From NCBI RefSeq assembly GCF_900167455.1, contig NZ_FUWJ01000011.1, forward strand, positions 124,001-188,000: a stretch of DNA of 64,000 nt. The letters are read 5' to 3'. Source of the stretch: Enhydrobacter aerosaccus. Its GTDB lineage: Bacteria > Pseudomonadota > Alphaproteobacteria > Reyranellales > Reyranellaceae. Both the position numbers and the translations under genes were made by a program. The notes below the pieces were generated by a model. The model saw only the letters and a list, made by a program, of their open reading frames with translations. It ran no database searches and was not told where the DNA came from. Shown here piece by piece: positions 61,441 through 64,000 of this stretch. Position 1 is the first letter of the stretch. Each line of letters opens with the position of its first letter.

Positions 61441-62253
61441 TCAGTTCGCCTTGGGCCAGGGAAATTTGCGCGCCAACACGCCGGTCGTATCGACGGCGCG
61501 GCGCAGGATGAACAGCTCCTCGTCATCGGGAGAAACGGTACGCTCGATTGCCGCCGGCACGATGAGATCGAAGCCGGTGTTGTCGCGCACTTCTTCGATC
61601 GTCACGCCCTCATGCAGGGACTTGACGCGCATCGCCTTGCCCTCGGGTTCGAAATCGAAGACGCCGAGAGGTGTCACCACCAGACGCGGGCCGCCCTCCG
61701 GCAGGCCGCGATCGGTACGGGACGTGCCGCCATCGAGATGCCCCGCCCCACAGATGAAGTCGACCTTGGGCACGAAAGCGCCGCGATCATGTCGGGTCAT
61801 CATGATGTAGAAGCGCCGCGACAATCCGCACAAAGCGCTGATGCCGACAGTGCCGGGGCCGCGCAGCTTCGGGCGTGCATGGTCGCCGATGCAGACCGTG
61901 TTGATGTTGCCGAAGCGGTCGGTCTGCAAGGCGCCAAGGATGGCGAAATCGAAGAAGTGAACTTGCCAGTCGATGAAGTCGATCATCTGCGGCAGATCCA
62001 TCACTGCCTCGGCGACGGCAATGTTCTCGGCGTCGGCTGCCGGCCGAACGATGCCCTCTGTCGCGTTGGTCATCCCGCCGGGTCCCGATACCCACCACAG
62101 GTGAGGTGCCTGACGCTGTCGAGCGAGGTTGCAGGCCGCGACCTGGATATCGGAGTTCGTCCCGACAATGGCCTTCTCGCCGTCCGCCATATCGCGGGCC
62201 AGCAGGACGGCCAGCATCTCGCCCATGGAACAGGCGTCCGAGCGTACCGGCAT
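61441..62253 (-). CDS. CoA-transferase beta subunit (GctB-like), catalytic Glu apparently missing
   Basis: A 270-residue beta subunit of the glutaconate CoA-transferase type. Shared segments are GALQTDRFGNINTVCIGD, RFYIMMTRHDRGAFVPKVDFI, GGPRLVVTPLGVFDFEPEGKAM and VRDNTGFDLIV. In GctB the CoA-carrying Glu lies in a VESG motif; here the matching stretch reads HLWWVSGPGG, with Val at that place. So it may be a CoA-ester hydrolase like IpdB rather than a transferase. It is the first gene of the catabolic operon. Confidence 0.9.
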   Translation of the reverse strand: MPVRSDACSMGEMLAVLLARDMADGEKAIVGTNSDIQVAACNLARQRQAPHLWWVSGPGGMTNATEGIVRPAADAENIAVAEAVMDLPQMIDFIDWQVHFFDFAILGALQTDRFGNINTVCIGDHARPKLRGPGTVGISALCGLSRRFYIMMTRHDRGAFVPKVDFICGAGHLDGGTSRTDRGLPEGGPRLVVTPLGVFDFEPEGKAMRVKSLHEGVTIEEVRDNTGFDLIVPAAIERTVSPDDEELFILRRAVDTTGVLARKFPWPKAN

Positions 62254-62285
62254 TTCCTTCCCTTTCCTCTATTGGTCCGTTTAGT

Positions 62286-62302
62286 TATTGGTCGGACCAA
62301 TA
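62286..62302 (-). promoter_or_regulatory. FadR-type GntR operator upstream of the catabolic operon
   Basis: TATTGGTCGGACCAATA is a 17-base palindrome with perfect 8-base arms. Its centre, TGGTCGGACCA, fits the FadR-subfamily consensus TnGTnnnACnA. It lies 33 bp upstream of the GctB-like start. A half copy (TATTGGTC) occurs 16 bp away at 62270-62277. The GntR protein encoded in the operon is the likely binder. Confidence 0.65.
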
Positions 62303-62342
62303 GGAGTCAAATAAAGCGCGAGCGGACATTTCGTCGGGCGGT

Positions 62343-62999
62343 TCAGTCGCCGGACGGCTGGTAGCCGCTGCCGCTGGCCGCGCGCAGATAGGCCAGGACC
62401 AGCCGCACCATCTCATCCTCGAAGCTGCGGGCCTTGAAGAAAGGTTGTTCCTCGAGCACGGCGGCGCGGATCGTCCCCATCAGGGCGCGGGAGACGACGA
62501 AGATCTGCTCGGGCGACAGCGTGGCGAAGACGGACTTCGGGCCGCGGCCGATATTCTCGCCGGCGTGCCGGATGAACGCGGCGACCGGAGACATCATCTC
62601 GCCGCCGTCTCCCTGCGAGAGGATGGCCTGCAGTACAGCCTTGCGCGCGCGCTGCCGGCCGCGAAAGGCGCCGATGATGGCGCGGATCATGGCCCGCACC
62701 CGGCCCTCGACCGTCGGCTCCGAGTCGCTGCGCAGCGCTTCGGCGACGCTCTGCAGCACGGCACGCAGTTCGCGCTCGGCCAGTGCATGCAGCACGGCAT
62801 TCTTGTCGGCGAAGTACTGATAGAGCGTGCCGATGCTCACGCCGGCGCGCTCGGCCACGGCGTTGGTCGTGAACGCGGCTAGCCCGCCTCCCTCGAGAAT
62901 CTGAGCCGCCGCCTCGAGGATTGCCGCGACGGTCTCCTCCGCACGCGCTTGCCTCGGCTTTCTTCTTTTATTTTCAGGGACTTGCGAGCTCCTTGCCAT
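62343..62999 (-). CDS. TetR-family transcriptional regulator
   Basis: A 218-residue TetR repressor. A basic tail (ENKRRKPRQARAEE) precedes the HTH domain (about 20-66: TVAAILEAAAQIL, FTTNAVAERAGVSIGTLYQYFADKNAVLHAL). The C-terminal helical ligand domain looks like the TetR_C group found with lipid and hydroxylase genes. The start codon faces that of the sterol desaturase-type gene at 63085 across a short gap with palindromes, so it probably represses that gene and itself. Confidence 0.93.
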   Translation of the reverse strand: MARSSQVPENKRRKPRQARAEETVAAILEAAAQILEGGGLAAFTTNAVAERAGVSIGTLYQYFADKNAVLHALAERELRAVLQSVAEALRSDSEPTVEGRVRAMIRAIIGAFRGRQRARKAVLQAILSQGDGGEMMSPVAAFIRHAGENIGRGPKSVFATLSPEQIFVVSRALMGTIRAAVLEEQPFFKARSFEDEMVRLVLAYLRAASGSGYQPSGD

Positions 63000-63034
63000 G
63001 CGTCCTCACAGCTTGCGGAAGGCGAGTATAAAAC

Positions 63035-63057
63035 ATGAGCCAACCTCATATATTGAG
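63035..63057. promoter_or_regulatory. Overlapping palindromes between tetR and the hydroxylase gene
   Basis: ATGAG-N5-CTCAT (63035-63049) overlaps CTCA-N5-TGAG (63045-63057), giving three half-sites about ten bases apart, one helical turn. This is a typical layout for a TetR operator. A TATAAA stretch lies immediately before it. Confidence 0.5.
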
Positions 63058-63084
63058 AGGCATCGAAAGGAAAGGAGCCTTCCT

Positions 63085-63996
63085 GTGGGAACGCTTGCCA
63101 AGCTTTACTTGATCCTGTTGCCGGTGGTGCTGGGAGCCGCGCTGATCGAAGGGCTGTGGTTGTCTCGCACCCGGCCTGCCGGCTACGACTGGAAGGCCTG
63201 GGGTACGTCGGTAGCCGATCTGGCCGTCCGTCGCCTGTTGGCATTGCTGCCGTACGGCCTTGCCATGCCGGTCTTCGCCTGGGCGTATGAGCACCGTCTC
63301 TTCACCTTCCATATCGACAATGTCGGCTCGGTGCTGCTGCTCTTCATCGGTCTCGAATTCTTCTATTACTGGTATCACCGCGCCAGCCACACCGTGCGCT
63401 GGTTCTGGAATACCCATGCCGTCCATCACTCGCCCAACCAGTTCAATCTGGCGGCCGCGTATCGCCTCGGCTGGTTCGGCAAGCTGACGGGAGCCACCGT
63501 CTTCTTCACGCCGCTGGCGCTGCTGGGTTTCGAGCCGCAGACGGTTCTGGCCGCGCTGTTCCTGAATCTGCTCTACCAGTTCTGGATCCATGCCGATTGG
63601 ATTCCCAAGCTGGGCTGGCTGGAATATGTGCTGAACACGCCGTCCGCCCATCGCGTCCACCATGCGCGCAACCCCGAATATCTCGATGCCAACTACGGTG
63701 GCGTGCTGATCGTCTTCGACCGGCTGTTCGGAACCTATGTCGAGGAGCGTGAGGATCTGCCGTGCGAGTACGGCCTGGTCACGCGGGTGACCACATACAA
63801 CCCCGTGCTCATCAACGCGCAGCCGTGGATCGGGCTGGCGAAGGACCTGGCGGGCGCGCGATCGTTCCGTGAAGCCTGGGGCTACCTGTTCGGCGCGCCG
63901 GGCTGGCGTCCCGATGGGCAGGGCCTGACCACGACGGAGCTGCGCGCTCGCGCGGCGGCCGCCCGGATGCAGCCGGCGCCGGTCGGGGTATCATGA
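63085..63996 (+). CDS. Sterol desaturase/fatty acid hydroxylase family di-iron membrane enzyme
   Basis: A 303-residue membrane enzyme. About four to five helices carry the three His motifs YHRASH (HX3H), NTHAVHHS (HX2HH) and SAHRVHHARN (HX2HH). The substrate may be a sterol, hopanoid, carotenoid or fatty acid. GTG 63085 with AAAGGAG seven bases upstream is preferred to ATG 62998, which would overlap the TetR start codon and put the regulatory palindromes inside the gene. It is controlled, by inference, by the divergent TetR. Confidence 0.9.
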   Translation: MGTLAKLYLILLPVVLGAALIEGLWLSRTRPAGYDWKAWGTSVADLAVRRLLALLPYGLAMPVFAWAYEHRLFTFHIDNVGSVLLLFIGLEFFYYWYHRASHTVRWFWNTHAVHHSPNQFNLAAAYRLGWFGKLTGATVFFTPLALLGFEPQTVLAALFLNLLYQFWIHADWIPKLGWLEYVLNTPSAHRVHHARNPEYLDANYGGVLIVFDRLFGTYVEEREDLPCEYGLVTRVTTYNPVLINAQPWIGLAKDLAGARSFREAWGYLFGAPGWRPDGQGLTTTELRARAAAARMQPAPVGVS

Positions 63997-64000
63997 CTTA

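Overview
This is a 64 kb chromosomal segment of a GC-rich bacterium with about 64 protein genes packed tightly on both strands and no RNA genes, CRISPR arrays or insertion sequences that I can see. Several markers point to an alphaproteobacterium: a class I lysyl-tRNA synthetase, the small Usg-type protein, groESL behind a CIRCE operator, an eRF1-like 'translational machinery' protein, and several orphan Bug/TctC and DctP solute-binding proteins. The mix resembles Rhodospirillales or Reyranella-like genomes, but the genus is a guess made without any database search.

Layout. 1-6.0 kb: the 5' part of a CDF metal exporter, a secreted CHRD protein, and a four-gene YbhGFSR-type ABC exporter operon. 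6.1-9.7 kb: an eRF1-like protein, then Kup, an alpha/beta hydrolase and a GNAT enzyme in a translationally coupled run. 10-14.7 kb: GST, nitronate monooxygenase, Usg, groES-groEL (CIRCE, RpoH-like promoter, strong terminator) and a Nudix hydrolase. 14.6-22.8 kb: small metabolic and membrane genes (sulfurtransferase, AEC carrier, MscL, DapA-like lyase with a divergent LysR, FAH-family hydrolase, IalB-like protein). 22.8-29.8 kb: CYTH-CHAD protein, MHS transporter, SulP permease, small proteins and a NicC-like flavin monooxygenase.

29.8-34.2 kb is an overlapping three-gene cell-wall or exopolysaccharide operon: polysaccharide deacetylase, DUF4015 glycosidase, and a lipoprotein fusing an AmiE-like serine hydrolase to a NamZ (DUF1343) muramidase. 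35.0-37.4 kb holds a secreted Gly/Ala/Ser-repeat protein built on an 84-bp tandem repeat, followed by a TonB-type protein and a small secreted protein. 37.5-50 kb: an LLM oxidoreductase, an SGNH protein, a TorF-like outer-membrane protein with a DctP-type binding protein, a Bug protein, a DinG/Rad3-type helicase, a di-iron hydroxylase with an amine oxidase, and an MFS carrier. 50-54.9 kb: LysK, an unknown protein and a lone molybdenum hydroxylase large subunit.

54.9-62.3 kb is a catabolic operon on the minus strand: GctB-like and GctA-like CoA-transferase subunits, an acyl-CoA dehydrogenase, a FadR-type GntR regulator, a CaiB/BaiF CoA-transferase and a Bug protein, with a family 5 binding protein downstream. 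A palindrome that fits the FadR-type operator consensus sits just upstream of its first gene. The right end has a TetR gene divergent from a second di-iron hydroxylase, with overlapping palindromes between them.

The best leads for new biology are the AmiE-NamZ fusion operon, the Gly/Ala-repeat protein next to a TonB protein, the CoA-transferase pair that seems to lack the usual catalytic glutamate, and a second CIRCE-like palindrome upstream of groESL.
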